From: Affinundibacterium seohonense
GTDB taxonomy: Bacteria; Pseudomonadota; Gammaproteobacteria; Burkholderiales; Burkholderiaceae_D
Length of the DNA: 64,000 nt
NCBI RefSeq assembly: GCF_014284305.1
Contig: NZ_JACOFW010000004.1
Coordinates: forward strand, 62,001 to 126,000
Reading direction: 5' to 3'
Shown here: in pieces, positions 19,739 through 28,051 of the stretch
Position numbering within the stretch: position 1 is the first letter of the stretch
Layout of the letters: every line of letters starts with the position of its first letter
Program-made: the position numbers and the translations under genes
The notes under the pieces: model-generated
Seen by the model: the letters and a program-made list of their open reading frames with translations, nothing else
Databases searched by the model: none
What the model was told of the DNA's origin: nothing

Positions 19739-20506
19739 ATGTTAAGAAAGTCGGTAGAGAGGAAAGCGCTTGCGCAATTTTTAGATAAAGAATTGCAAGT
19801 CGCACGTTTCCGTGATTATTGCCCAAATGGGCTTCAGGTGGAAGGGCGCAATCAAATTAAGCGCCTAGTTAGTGGTGTTACCGCCTGCCAAGCTTTGTTG
19901 GACGAGGCTGTGAAATTAGAGGCAGATGCGATTGTGGTACATCATGGGTATTTTTGGCGGGGTGAAGATGCACGTGTAGTAGGGCAAAAATTCAAGCGGT
20001 TGAAGACCTTGATGGATCATGGTATTTCTCTGTTTGCCTATCATTTGCCTTTGGATTCTCATGCAAGCTTGGGAAATAACGCGCAATTGGCAAAGTTATT
20101 TGATTTTGAAGTTAGTGGTCGTTTTGGTGAGGATGAGTTAGGTTGGTTGGGGACTTGGCGTGCAGGACAGTTACCAAGGTTGGCAGAGCTCGTTAGGCAT
20201 ATTTCAGATAAATTACAGCGTGAAGTTTTATGTATCGGCGACCTTGATAAAACAATCGAGTCAATCGCATGGTGCTCTGGTGCTGCTCAAAATATGCTTG
20301 GCTCTGCAGTAGAGGCAGGAGCGAGTGTGTATTTAAGTGGAGAAATTTCAGAGCCGACGGTACATCTGTCACGGGAGTCTGGAGTCTCTTATCTTGCGGC
20401 AGGGCATCATGCAACTGAGCGCTATGGGGTGCAAGCCTTGGGGCAGTTTGTTGCGCAAGAGCTCGGAATTGAGCATGTGTTTGTTGATATTGATAATCCT
20501 GTGTGA
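19739..20506 (+). CDS. Nif3-like dinuclear metal-binding protein
   Basis: NIF3/YbgI family protein of 255 residues, often annotated GTP cyclohydrolase 1 type 2 homolog; the cellular function is uncertain. Metal-binding residues are visible in IVVHHGYFWRGE, AYHLPLDSHASLGNN and AAGHHATERYGVQAL. The N-terminal CPNGLQVEG motif is a family hallmark. It starts 12 bp from the divergent DegS-like gene and shares a bidirectional terminator with mscL. Confidence 0.92.
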   Translation: MLRKSVERKALAQFLDKELQVARFRDYCPNGLQVEGRNQIKRLVSGVTACQALLDEAVKLEADAIVVHHGYFWRGEDARVVGQKFKRLKTLMDHGISLFAYHLPLDSHASLGNNAQLAKLFDFEVSGRFGEDELGWLGTWRAGQLPRLAELVRHISDKLQREVLCIGDLDKTIESIAWCSGAAQNMLGSAVEAGASVYLSGEISEPTVHLSRESGVSYLAAGHHATERYGVQALGQFVAQELGIEHVFVDIDNPV

Positions 20507-20531
20507 TTTCAATTCCTTGACTAGTTCTCAG

Positions 20532-20566
20532 AAAAAATGCCACCAAAAATTGGTGGCATTTTTTTG
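20532..20566. terminator. Bidirectional rho-independent terminator, nif3-like/mscL
   Basis: A-run, 13-bp stem (AAAAAATGCCACC paired with GGTGGCATTTTTT), short AT loop and T-run. It is symmetric, so it can serve both convergent genes. Confidence 0.9.
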
Positions 20567-20585
20567 TACTTTGTATTGAGCAGGT

Positions 20586-21017
20586 TTATTTCTTTAATGC
20601 GTCGCGAATTTCGCGCAGTAAAGCAATGTCTTCCGGGGTTGGTGCTGGTGCGGCTGGTGCTGCAGCGGCAGCTGCTGCATCTTTCTTTTTCATTAAATTG
20701 ACCAGACGAACCATTTGGAAAATGATGAAGGCCAGAATGATGAAATTCAACGAGATCGTTAAAAAGTTACCATATGCCAATACGGCGCCGGCTTTTTTTG
20801 CTTCAACCAAGGTCATGCTGGTTGCTTGGCCGTTTAATGGTAAGTAGTAGTTAGCGAAGTCCAATCCGCCGAATATTTTGCCGACCACAGGCATCACTAT
20901 GTCGCCAACTAAAGAATCAACAATTTTGCTAAACGCAGCACCAATGATGACACCGACCGCTAAGTCAACGACATTGCCTTGTGCAGCAAAGCTTTTAAAT
21001 TCTTGCATCATGCCCAT
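20586..21017 (-). CDS. mscL: Large-conductance mechanosensitive channel MscL
   Basis: Membrane-tension-gated channel of 143 residues protecting against hypo-osmotic shock. The first helix carries the hallmark [21 protein letters not shown]. The second helix is [21 protein letters not shown], followed by an Ala/Pro-rich linker and the C-terminal helix [27 protein letters not shown] ribosome site lies just upstream of the start on the minus strand. Confidence 0.97.
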   Translation of the reverse strand: MGMMQEFKSFAAQGNVVDLAVGVIIGAAFSKIVDSLVGDIVMPVVGKIFGGLDFANYYLPLNGQATSMTLVEAKKAGAVLAYGNFLTISLNFIILAFIIFQMVRLVNLMKKKDAAAAAAAPAAPAPTPEDIALLREIRDALKK

Positions 21018-21379
21018 AACCTTCTCCTCTTTGTATCGTAAATGAATAGAATTATCTGAAATTCCAACGCCTTGGTTTCAAGAAATGTGGTAAATCGACA
21101 ATATGATAAACCGCAAAAGGCACTAAGTCTGCCTGTTTATTGTCAAATCTTGTGAAACCCTTATTGATTTGTTGTTATTGCACATGAGTAACGCGAGGAA
21201 TGCGACGCTTTTGTCAGAAATTTCTGGGTCATACGAGGCTTTTCTACGGAAAAACCGGGTAATTCGATCCATAAAGCATCTTTTTCTTTAATTCACCTCC
21301 CAGCTCCTTTATAATTTAAGGTTGTAAGAAGTGTAGTTGTGCTTCGTCAAGTTTTGATTTTTGATAGATTGGGGTTTGT
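21018..21379. other. Intergenic region between mscL and petA
   Basis: 362 bp between divergent mscL and petA. No gene is supported. It probably holds the promoters for both, including that of the bc1 operon. No clear operator repeat was found. Confidence 0.5.
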
Positions 21380-21994
21380 ATGAGTATCGAAAAGCAGGTC
21401 GATTCAGGCCGTCGGGGCCTACTCGTTGCAACCTGTGCGGCAGGTGGCGCGGCAGGTTTGGCAACGGCAGGTGCTTTGGTAAGCACTTTCCAACCATCCG
21501 AGCGCGCAAAAGCGGCGGGTGCGCCGGTTGAAGTGGATATTTCCACTTTACAGCCTGGCACAATGACAACAGCGGAATGGCGTGGTAAGCCGGTTTGGAT
21601 TTTGAAACGTACGCCAGAAATGATGGCAAGTCTGAAAAAGACCGAAGCTAAAGTGGCGGATCCAAAGTCTGAAAAGCCATACACCATGGCAATGCCAGAA
21701 TATTGCGATAAACAAACACGTTCCCGTAAAGAACATAGTGATATCTTGGTGACTGTGGGTATTTGTTCACACTTAGGTTGTTCTCCAAGCTCTAAGTTTA
21801 CTCCAGGTGCGCAAGCCTCTTTGCCAGATGATTGGGAAGGCGGTTTTATTTGCCCATGCCACGGTTCTACATTTGATTTGGCTGGTCGTGTTTACAAAAA
21901 CAAACCAGCACCACAAAATCTGGATGTGCCACCTCACATGTTTTTATCAGATACCAAAATCATCATCGGTAAAGATGAGAAAGGCGAGGCTTAA
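21380..21994 (+). CDS. petA: Ubiquinol-cytochrome c reductase Rieske iron-sulfur subunit
   Basis: Rieske 2Fe-2S subunit of the cytochrome bc1 complex, 204 residues. The N-terminus has a twin-arginine (SGRRGLLVA) before a single membrane helix, which fits Tat-dependent insertion; tatABC is upstream in this window. The cluster ligands are in CSHLGCSPS and CPCHGSTFD. It starts a petABC operon and is separated from petB by 2 bp. Confidence 0.97.
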   Translation: MSIEKQVDSGRRGLLVATCAAGGAAGLATAGALVSTFQPSERAKAAGAPVEVDISTLQPGTMTTAEWRGKPVWILKRTPEMMASLKKTEAKVADPKSEKPYTMAMPEYCDKQTRSRKEHSDILVTVGICSHLGCSPSSKFTPGAQASLPDDWEGGFICPCHGSTFDLAGRVYKNKPAPQNLDVPPHMFLSDTKIIIGKDEKGEA

Positions 21995-21996
21995 TC

Positions 21997-23406
21997 ATGG
22001 CATTTGTTGAGAAAAAACTCCCTGACGATGCGCCAATCGCAGCGAAGGCATTGAATTGGGTTGACTCCCGTTTTCCACTGACTAAATTGTGGAATGACCA
22101 ATGGGGTCAATACTATGCACCAAAGAATTTCAACTTCTGGTACATCTTCGGCTCCCTTGCGATGCTGGTATTGGTCATTCAGATTGTTACTGGTATCTTC
22201 CTGGTTATGCATTACAAGCCAGATGCAAACTTAGCATTCGCTTCTGTTGAGTACATCATGCGCGAAGTGCCATCTGGCTGGTTGGTGCGTTATATGCACT
22301 CGACTGGCGCTTCTGCTTTCTTCATTATCGTGTACTTACACATGACACGCGCTTTGCTCTACGGTTCTTATCGTAAGCCACGTGAATTGATCTGGTTGTT
22401 TGGTTTCGCAATCTTCTTGTGCTTGATGGCTGAAGCTTTCTTCGGTTACCTCTTGCCATGGGGCCAAATGTCTTATTGGGGCGCACAAGTTATTGTTAAC
22501 TTGTTCGGTGCGATTCCTTTCATCGGTCCAGATTTGTCTTTGTGGATTCGTGGTGACTATGTGGTGTCTGATGCGACATTGAATCGTTTCTTTGCTTTCC
22601 ACGTAATCGCTATTCCTTTGGTATTGTTGGGCTTAGTTGTTGCGCATTTGATCGCATTGCACGAAGTGGGTTCTAACAATCCAGACGGGATCGAAATCAA
22701 AGAAAACTTAGATGCAGATGGTCATCCGGTTGATGGCGTGCCTTCACATCCTTACTACACTTTCCACGATATTTTCGGTGTGACTGTGTTTTTGACGATC
22801 TTTACAGCAGTCGTGTTCTTTGCTCCAGAAATGGGCGGTTACTTCTTGGAATACAATAATTTTATTCCAGCTGATTCATTGAAAACGCCACCGCACATTG
22901 CACCAACTTGGTATTTCACACCGTTCTACTCGATTTTGCGTGCAACGACTTCTGAGTTCTTGTATGTGGTTCAATTTGGTGTTGCTGCTTATGTCGCTCT
23001 AATTTGGATGAAATCTACATTGCCATTTATCATCAAGGCAGCTATTGCCGGTATCGCATTGTTGGCAATTATTGGCATGATGCCATTCGGCCTTGATGCA
23101 AAATTCTGGGGTGTAGTTTTGTTTGGTGGTTCTGTTGTGATCTTGGCGTTCTTGCCTTGGCTCGACGTATCCCCGGTGAAATCTATCCGTTACCGCCCAG
23201 ATTGGCACAAATATGTGTATATCGTGTTTGGTATTTCATTTGTAATCTTAGGTTATCTTGGTGTGCAAGCGCCTTCACCAACAGGTGAGCGTGTATCTCA
23301 AGTTTGCGCATTAATTTACTTTGGTTTCTTCTTGTTGATGCCATGGTGGAGCGGTATGGGGACTTTCAAGCCTGTACCAAAGCGCGTAACATTTGCTGCG
23401 CATTGA
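21997..23406 (+). CDS. petB: Ubiquinol-cytochrome c reductase cytochrome b subunit
   Basis: Cytochrome b of the bc1 complex, 469 residues with multiple membrane helices. Motifs are NFWYIFGSLAMLVLVIQIVTG, paired heme-ligand histidines in HSTGASAFFIIVYLHM and FAFHVIAIPLVLLGLVVAHL, the WGAQVI Qo-site segment, and the PPHIAPTWYF loop near 290-300, a variant of the PEWY Qo motif region. It runs 14 bp into the petC frame extension, but the true petC start is downstream. Confidence 0.97.
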   Translation: MAFVEKKLPDDAPIAAKALNWVDSRFPLTKLWNDQWGQYYAPKNFNFWYIFGSLAMLVLVIQIVTGIFLVMHYKPDANLAFASVEYIMREVPSGWLVRYMHSTGASAFFIIVYLHMTRALLYGSYRKPRELIWLFGFAIFLCLMAEAFFGYLLPWGQMSYWGAQVIVNLFGAIPFIGPDLSLWIRGDYVVSDATLNRFFAFHVIAIPLVLLGLVVAHLIALHEVGSNNPDGIEIKENLDADGHPVDGVPSHPYYTFHDIFGVTVFLTIFTAVVFFAPEMGGYFLEYNNFIPADSLKTPPHIAPTWYFTPFYSILRATTSEFLYVVQFGVAAYVALIWMKSTLPFIIKAAIAGIALLAIIGMMPFGLDAKFWGVVLFGGSVVILAFLPWLDVSPVKSIRYRPDWHKYVYIVFGISFVILGYLGVQAPSPTGERVSQVCALIYFGFFLLMPWWSGMGTFKPVPKRVTFAAH

Positions 23407-23431
23407 TCAGATTAAGCGAGGAAAATTTAGC

Positions 23432-24196
23432 ATGAAATTACTTAAAAAACTGATCGTCACTTTGGCATTTGTACCTGCCTTGGCTTTGGCAAGTAGTGGC
23501 GGTTATCCATTGGATCGCGCGCCAGAACGTACGACAGATTTAGCAGCTTTGCAGAATGGCGCAAAATTATTCGTCAACTACTGCTTAAATTGCCATTCTG
23601 CCGTATCTATGCGATACAACCGTTTGCGCGATATTGGTTTGACTGAAGATCAAATCAAGAATAATTTGTTATTCACCGGTGAAAAAATTGGTGAACTGAT
23701 GAAAACTAGTCTGAGTGCAAAAGATGCAAAGGAATGGTTTGGTGCGGTGCCACCTGATTTGTCCGTAATCGCACGCGCAAAAGCATCTGGCGAAGGTACT
23801 GGCGCAGATTGGTTGTACACGTATCTGCGTACTTACTACAAAGATGAAAGTCGTCCAACAGGTTGGAACAATATGTTGTTCCCGAATGTTGGTATGCCAC
23901 ATGCTTTGTGGGAGTTGCAAGGTGTACGTGGTGCCAAGTTCGAAGAAGTGAAAGACGCACATGATGCATCCAAAACTGAACATAAGTTTGCAGGTTTTGA
24001 AACTTTAACCCCGGGCAAAATGACTGCTGTTGAGTATGATAACGCGGTCGGCGATTTGGTGGCTTATTTGCAGTGGATGGGTGAACCAGCGCAAAACGAT
24101 CGTAAACGTTTAGGTGTTTGGGTTGTGATGTTCATGGCTTTGCTGGCAACACTTGCATGGCGTTTGAATGCCTCCTACTGGAAAGAAGTTAAATAA
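23432..24196 (+). CDS. petC: Ubiquinol-cytochrome c reductase cytochrome c1 subunit
   Basis: Cytochrome c1, about 254 residues from the ATG at 23432. This start follows a GAGGAAAA ribosome site and gives a proper signal peptide (MKLLKKLIVTLAFVPALALA); the frame itself opens at 23393 within petB. The heme-binding motif CLNCHS is near residue 51, the methionine-ligand region NVGMPHAL is further on, and the C-terminal membrane anchor is VWVVMFMALLATLAW. Confidence 0.96.
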   Translation: MKLLKKLIVTLAFVPALALASSGGYPLDRAPERTTDLAALQNGAKLFVNYCLNCHSAVSMRYNRLRDIGLTEDQIKNNLLFTGEKIGELMKTSLSAKDAKEWFGAVPPDLSVIARAKASGEGTGADWLYTYLRTYYKDESRPTGWNNMLFPNVGMPHALWELQGVRGAKFEEVKDAHDASKTEHKFAGFETLTPGKMTAVEYDNAVGDLVAYLQWMGEPAQNDRKRLGVWVVMFMALLATLAWRLNASYWKEVK

Positions 24197-24239
24197 GTAA
24201 ATTAGTCGTCCGCCAGTTTTTCGGCGGATGTGTCATCCC

Positions 24240-24272
24240 AGGGTGAGGTACGCTTTTATTGCGCCTCGCCCT
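24240..24272. terminator. Hairpin between petC and sspA
   Basis: Stem AGGGTGAGG paired with CCTCGCCCT plus an inner CGC/GCG, over 24240-24272, followed by TAATCGTTTTTAAGG. A smaller hairpin (TCCGCC/GGCGGA) lies just upstream at about 24209-24228. They may end the pet operon or attenuate into sspA. Confidence 0.55.
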
Positions 24273-24296
24273 AATCGTTTTTAAGGAACTATAAAA

Positions 24297-24908
24297 ATGA
24301 TGGTTCTCTATTCAGGTACAACCTGCCCATTTTCACAACGTTGCCGCTTAGTCTTGTTTGAAAAAGGCATGGACTTTGAAATTCGCGACGTCGATTTGTT
24401 TAATAAGCCAGAAGATATCTCGACCATGAACCCTTATGGTCAGGTACCTATTTTGGTTGAGCGTGAATTGATTCTGTATGAATCTAACATCATCAATGAG
24501 TACATCGATGAACGCTTTCCGCATCCGCAATTGATGCCTGCCGATCCATTGCAACGTGCCCGTGCGCGCTTGATGCTGTTCAATTTCGAAAAAGAATTGT
24601 TCGTACATGTCCATACTTTAGAAAACGAAAAGAATAGTTCTTCCTCCAAAGTGTTGGATAAGGCACGTGCAGAGATTCGCGATCGTTTGACGCAATTGGC
24701 ACCGTTATTTGTTAAAAACAAGTACATGTTGGGCGAAGAGTTTTCAATGTTGGATGTTGCAGTAGCTCCTTTGTTGTGGCGTCTCGATCACTACGGTATC
24801 GATCTGTCCAAAACGGCAGCACCGTTGTTGAAATATGCTGAGCGGATTTTCTCTCGCCCAGCTTATATTGAAGCCTTAACACCTTCAGAAAAAGTAATGC
24901 GTCGTTAA
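24297..24908 (+). CDS. sspA: Stringent starvation protein A (SspA)
   Basis: GST-fold RNA polymerase-associated protein, 203 residues. The thioredoxin-like N-terminal domain starts MMVLYSGTTCPFSQRCRLVL and continues with the NPYGQVPILVE cis-proline loop. The all-alpha C-terminal domain carries the GEEFSMLDVAVAPLLWRL GST motif. It is followed by sspB, the classic sspAB arrangement, close behind petABC as in many proteobacteria. Confidence 0.94.
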   Translation: MMVLYSGTTCPFSQRCRLVLFEKGMDFEIRDVDLFNKPEDISTMNPYGQVPILVERELILYESNIINEYIDERFPHPQLMPADPLQRARARLMLFNFEKELFVHVHTLENEKNSSSSKVLDKARAEIRDRLTQLAPLFVKNKYMLGEEFSMLDVAVAPLLWRLDHYGIDLSKTAAPLLKYAERIFSRPAYIEALTPSEKVMRR

Positions 24909-24981
24909 TTGAAATTTGCGATCAGGTGCATTTAGACTTGATCGCATCGTTTCAGATCAACTTAGAAAGTATTGCCAGCAC

Positions 24982-25461
24982 ATGACGGGAATTTCTACAA
25001 AACCTTATTTACTGCGTGCGATTTACGAATGGTGTACGGATAATGGCTTCACGCCTTATTTGTCAGTAAAAGTGAGCGGTGCAGTGCAAGTTCCTATGGA
25101 ATTTGTACGTAAAGGTGAGATCGTTTTAAATATTGCGTTCTCGGCCACCAGTGGTTTGAAAATGGATAATGATGCCATTACATTCAAAGCGCGTTTCGGT
25201 GGTGTGTCGCGTGACTTGTACGTGCCAGTACAAAATGTGCAGGCTATTTTTGCCAGTGAGAATGGGCAAGGAATGGTCTTCGATGAAGTTGAGGATGTGC
25301 CAGAGTCTGAATCGGTGATTGGCGAGCCAAGTAAGCCATCGATTGGGCTGGCAGCGGTGACGAGTCCAGATGAAAATCAAACGATCACTCGACTCAGCAC
25401 CGAAGAAACAAAAGAAACACAAAAAAAATCAGAAAAACCTTCCCTAAAAGTCATAAAGTAG
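24982..25461 (+). CDS. sspB: ClpXP adaptor SspB
   Basis: Adaptor delivering ssrA-tagged proteins to ClpXP, 159 residues from the ATG at 24982 (MTGISTKPYLLRAIYEW), the family N-terminus; the frame opens 66 bp earlier. The substrate-binding domain (about residues 1-110) is followed by an acidic flexible linker. The C-terminal end KPSLKVIK matches the known short ClpX-binding tail of SspB. The gene lies 69 bp before the tRNA-Thr gene that carries the integrated element. Confidence 0.94.
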   Translation: MTGISTKPYLLRAIYEWCTDNGFTPYLSVKVSGAVQVPMEFVRKGEIVLNIAFSATSGLKMDNDAITFKARFGGVSRDLYVPVQNVQAIFASENGQGMVFDEVEDVPESESVIGEPSKPSIGLAAVTSPDENQTITRLSTEETKETQKKSEKPSLKVIK

Positions 25462-25530
25462 TCTATAATTTTGTTCTTCAAGATTCGTTGCAAAACAAAT
25501 CGAATTGCAAAAGATCTTGAAAAGATTACC

Positions 25531-25606
25531 GCCGGTTTAGCTCACTTGGTAGAGCAGTTGACTTGTAATCATCAGGTAGCCAGTTCGATTCCGGCAACCG
25601 GCACCA
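25531..25606 (+). tRNA. tRNA-Thr (UGU), reconstituted at the left end of the integrated element
   Basis: 76 nt with encoded CCA. The acceptor stem is GCCGGTT/AACCGGC, the anticodon TGT at 25564-25566, and the T-loop TTCGATT. The layout closely follows the bacterial threonine tRNA-UGU. The anticodon stem has a T-T mismatch at positions 28-42. From nucleotide 31 on, the gene is part of the 56-bp att repeat, so its 3' half comes from the integrated element. Confidence 0.95.
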
Positions 25607-25616
25607 ATAAAAACAA
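25561..25616. repeat. attL: left copy of 56-bp direct repeat (tRNA-Thr 3' half)
   Basis: Identical over 56 bp to 36917-36972. It runs from the anticodon arm of the tRNA to 10 nt past its CCA. After a single T/C difference the two copies match for 10 more bases. Tyrosine integrases commonly use such a tRNA 3' half as attachment site. Confidence 0.93.
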
Positions 25617-25653
25617 TGCCTTACGTGAATTTCACGTAAGGCATTTGTTTTTT
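25615..25653 (+). terminator. Terminator of tRNA-Thr, element-borne copy
   Basis: Perfect 15-bp stem (25615-25629 with 25631-25645) followed by a T-rich tract. It ends the tRNA transcript and separates it from the integrase gene. A diverged version of the same hairpin follows attR. Confidence 0.88.
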
Positions 25654-25702
25654 CGGAACGCTAAAAGTACACTATCGGTACACCTAGCATCCGAAAGCCC
25701 CT

Positions 25703-26755
25703 ATGGCAACCTTCGTAAAGACCCCCTCAGGTACATGGAAAGCACTCATTCGCAAGAATGGCTGGCCTACTACGTCAAAGACTTTCAGAACAAAATGTGA
25801 TGCAGAAGATTGGTCTAGGCGTACCGAGGACGAAATGGTTCGCGGTGTGTACCTCTCGCGCACAGTCTCTGAAAAAATGACCGTTAAGACCGCTTTAGAG
25901 CGTTACCTGAGCGAAGTTACACCAACAAAGAAGCCAACCACACAAAGAAGTGAGGGTGTTTCCGCAACCAATCTCATTTCCTTCCTCGGTTCTTACTCAC
26001 TTGCGGCGGTAAGTAGTGAGTTGGTTGCATCTTATCGAGATCATCGTCTAGCTCAAGGCAAATCCAACAATACAGTCAGAATCGAACTTGCGCTCCTAAG
26101 TAATCTATTTACCATTGGGATACAAGAGTGGGGATTAGGCTTGATCTTTAATCCTGTTGCCAATATTAGGAAGCCGAGCCCTGGAGAAGGGCGAGACCGT
26201 CGCCTGTCAGTAAATGAAGAAAAAGTTTTGCTGGAAGCAGTTGATGCACACAATAATCCGATGCTAGGCTGGATCGTCAGAATAGCAATCGAGACTGGAA
26301 TGAGGCAATCTGAAATCCTTAACATTCGCCGGTCACAAATCGACCTTAAAAAACGTATCGTTAGATTGTTTGATACAAAAAACGATAGTACTCGTACAGT
26401 CCCGCTGACTATGGACGCAACTCGCATATTTACGCTGGCATTGAATAATCCAGTCAGGCCAATTGATACCGACCTTGTATTTTTTGGTGAGCCTGGCCGC
26501 GACGGAAAACGATCGCCATATCAGTTTGTAAAAGTATGGGGTGGAATTAAGAGCGCGTTAGGCATGTGCGACCTTCATTTTCATGATCTACGCCATGAGG
26601 CCGTTAGTCGCTTGGTTGAGGGGGGATTGAGCGATCAAGAGGTTGCGTCGATTAGTGGTCACAAATCAATGCAGATGCTAAGGCGATATACCCACCTCAG
26701 AGCAGAGGATCTGGTGTTTAAATTAGACAAAATGAATCAATCAGAAACTGAGTAA
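25703..26755 (+). CDS. int: Tyrosine recombinase (integrase)
   Basis: Site-specific recombinase expected to integrate and excise the element at tRNA-Thr, 350 residues. An N-terminal arm-binding region precedes a SAM-like core-binding domain at about residues 60-150. The catalytic domain shows R201 (in GMRQSEIL), H294 and R297 (HDLRHE), H320 (SGHKS) and nucleophile Y329 (RRYTHL). It starts 50 bp after the tRNA terminator. No separate excisionase is obvious, unless the small HTH protein at 29.1 kb serves. Confidence 0.93.
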   Translation: MATFVKTPSGTWKALIRKNGWPTTSKTFRTKCDAEDWSRRTEDEMVRGVYLSRTVSEKMTVKTALERYLSEVTPTKKPTTQRSEGVSATNLISFLGSYSLAAVSSELVASYRDHRLAQGKSNNTVRIELALLSNLFTIGIQEWGLGLIFNPVANIRKPSPGEGRDRRLSVNEEKVLLEAVDAHNNPMLGWIVRIAIETGMRQSEILNIRRSQIDLKKRIVRLFDTKNDSTRTVPLTMDATRIFTLALNNPVRPIDTDLVFFGEPGRDGKRSPYQFVKVWGGIKSALGMCDLHFHDLRHEAVSRLVEGGLSDQEVASISGHKSMQMLRRYTHLRAEDLVFKLDKMNQSETE

Positions 26756-26798
26756 ATGAACGGTGGAGCTTAAAACCAACAATTTTCAGAGAGTAAAT

Positions 26799-28019
26799 AT
26801 GCTTACTTGTTATCTGGATTCACAGGACTATTCTGTATTAACCGATCCGCACAAATCGAACCATGGACTCGACCAAATTCGTGGCAAATTATTGGAATTT
26901 GCATCCAATGGTGAAGTTCAATTTGTCTTTTCGACTGTAAGCGTGAGTGAAACAGTGGCGACTTCAGCGGAGGCGTCGAAATTAGCTCAAGGAAAGGCGG
27001 AACTGCTTTCTTCGCTATGTGGATCTAACGCTCTAATATCACCGGATCGTTTACTCGATATGGAATTGCATGCATTGCAAAACCGCGCTCTCGTACCCAA
27101 ACATGTAATTGATCCTGACGGAAATTGGTTTCCAGATATTCCAGATATTCCAGAGATGATTGGCGAAAAAAATTCCTTAGACCCAATTCATGAAGTGATC
27201 CATGGGGAATTGAACCAGGCTGGACTGTCGCGGAAGGAGCGACGTGCAAAGGCTAGAATATTATTGAAAAACGGAAAACCTCGTAAGGAACTAATACAGC
27301 AGATCAGTAAGGCGGATCCGCAGGTCTCAGCAAAGGCCATGATTGAGCTGCTTCCGATGAAACTAGAATTTGCTGAGGTTATTTCTAGGCATTGTCTTGG
27401 GTTGGCAACTGAACAAGAATTTCGGGATGCCCTTCTTTCTAGCCTTCGTGATCCTAAATTCATGATGCAATGGTTCACAACTAATTTTGCGCTTTCTTCT
27501 CCTATATCTGAAATTGTGCGATCTCCAGGACGTGAATTGGGTGAGCAACTTAGACAAATTGTTGAAGTCAGTGTGGGTCGGACGGAATTACTTCTAAAGG
27601 CAGGGGGCGATGTAAATCCAACTAGTCAACGCGGCATAATATTTGACGATTGGTCGAAAATGGTTGATTCAAAACTTGTTGGCATTTTCAATCGTGCCGC
27701 CAAAGAGAGATCCATTGAATTAGGCGATATAGATGCCCGACTCGTTGAAAAATACTGCCCAGGAATTACTACTACTATCAAGTCTCTGCTTTCCTCAGTC
27801 TGGGAAAATATAGGCGGTGGAAGAAAAAAGCTATTGGAAGACAGTCAGCCAGTTGACGCTCTACACGCGATGTATGCGCCCTATGTGAAGGTTTTTAGAG
27901 GGGATCGTTTTATGAGTCCACTTATTCAAGCACAGGTAAAGCATCGAGGTACGATTGTTGTGCCAAAGTTGGAATCATTAATTGGTGTACTTGAGCAAGA
28001 AATTCGAAGTCGAGTCTAA
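26799..28019 (+). CDS. PIN-like domain protein, unknown function
   Basis: About 406 residues from the ATG at 26799; the frame opens at a GTG at 26763. The N-terminus MLTCYLDSQDYSVL, followed near residue 45 by FVFSTVSVSETVA, resembles the first acidic strand and the conserved Glu of PIN-fold ribonucleases. The remaining 300 residues are mostly helical with no motif I recognise; residues about 145-165 (GLSRKERRAKARILL) are basic. It follows int by 43 bp and converges with the zinc-finger/HTH gene. It could be a defence or toxin nuclease carried as cargo; the PIN call is inference from short motifs. Confidence 0.5.
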   Translation: MLTCYLDSQDYSVLTDPHKSNHGLDQIRGKLLEFASNGEVQFVFSTVSVSETVATSAEASKLAQGKAELLSSLCGSNALISPDRLLDMELHALQNRALVPKHVIDPDGNWFPDIPDIPEMIGEKNSLDPIHEVIHGELNQAGLSRKERRAKARILLKNGKPRKELIQQISKADPQVSAKAMIELLPMKLEFAEVISRHCLGLATEQEFRDALLSSLRDPKFMMQWFTTNFALSSPISEIVRSPGRELGEQLRQIVEVSVGRTELLLKAGGDVNPTSQRGIIFDDWSKMVDSKLVGIFNRAAKERSIELGDIDARLVEKYCPGITTTIKSLLSSVWENIGGGRKKLLEDSQPVDALHAMYAPYVKVFRGDRFMSPLIQAQVKHRGTIVVPKLESLIGVLEQEIRSRV

Positions 28020-28051
28020 AATTTGATTTAGTTGCTGCTGTAGAGCTGGAT

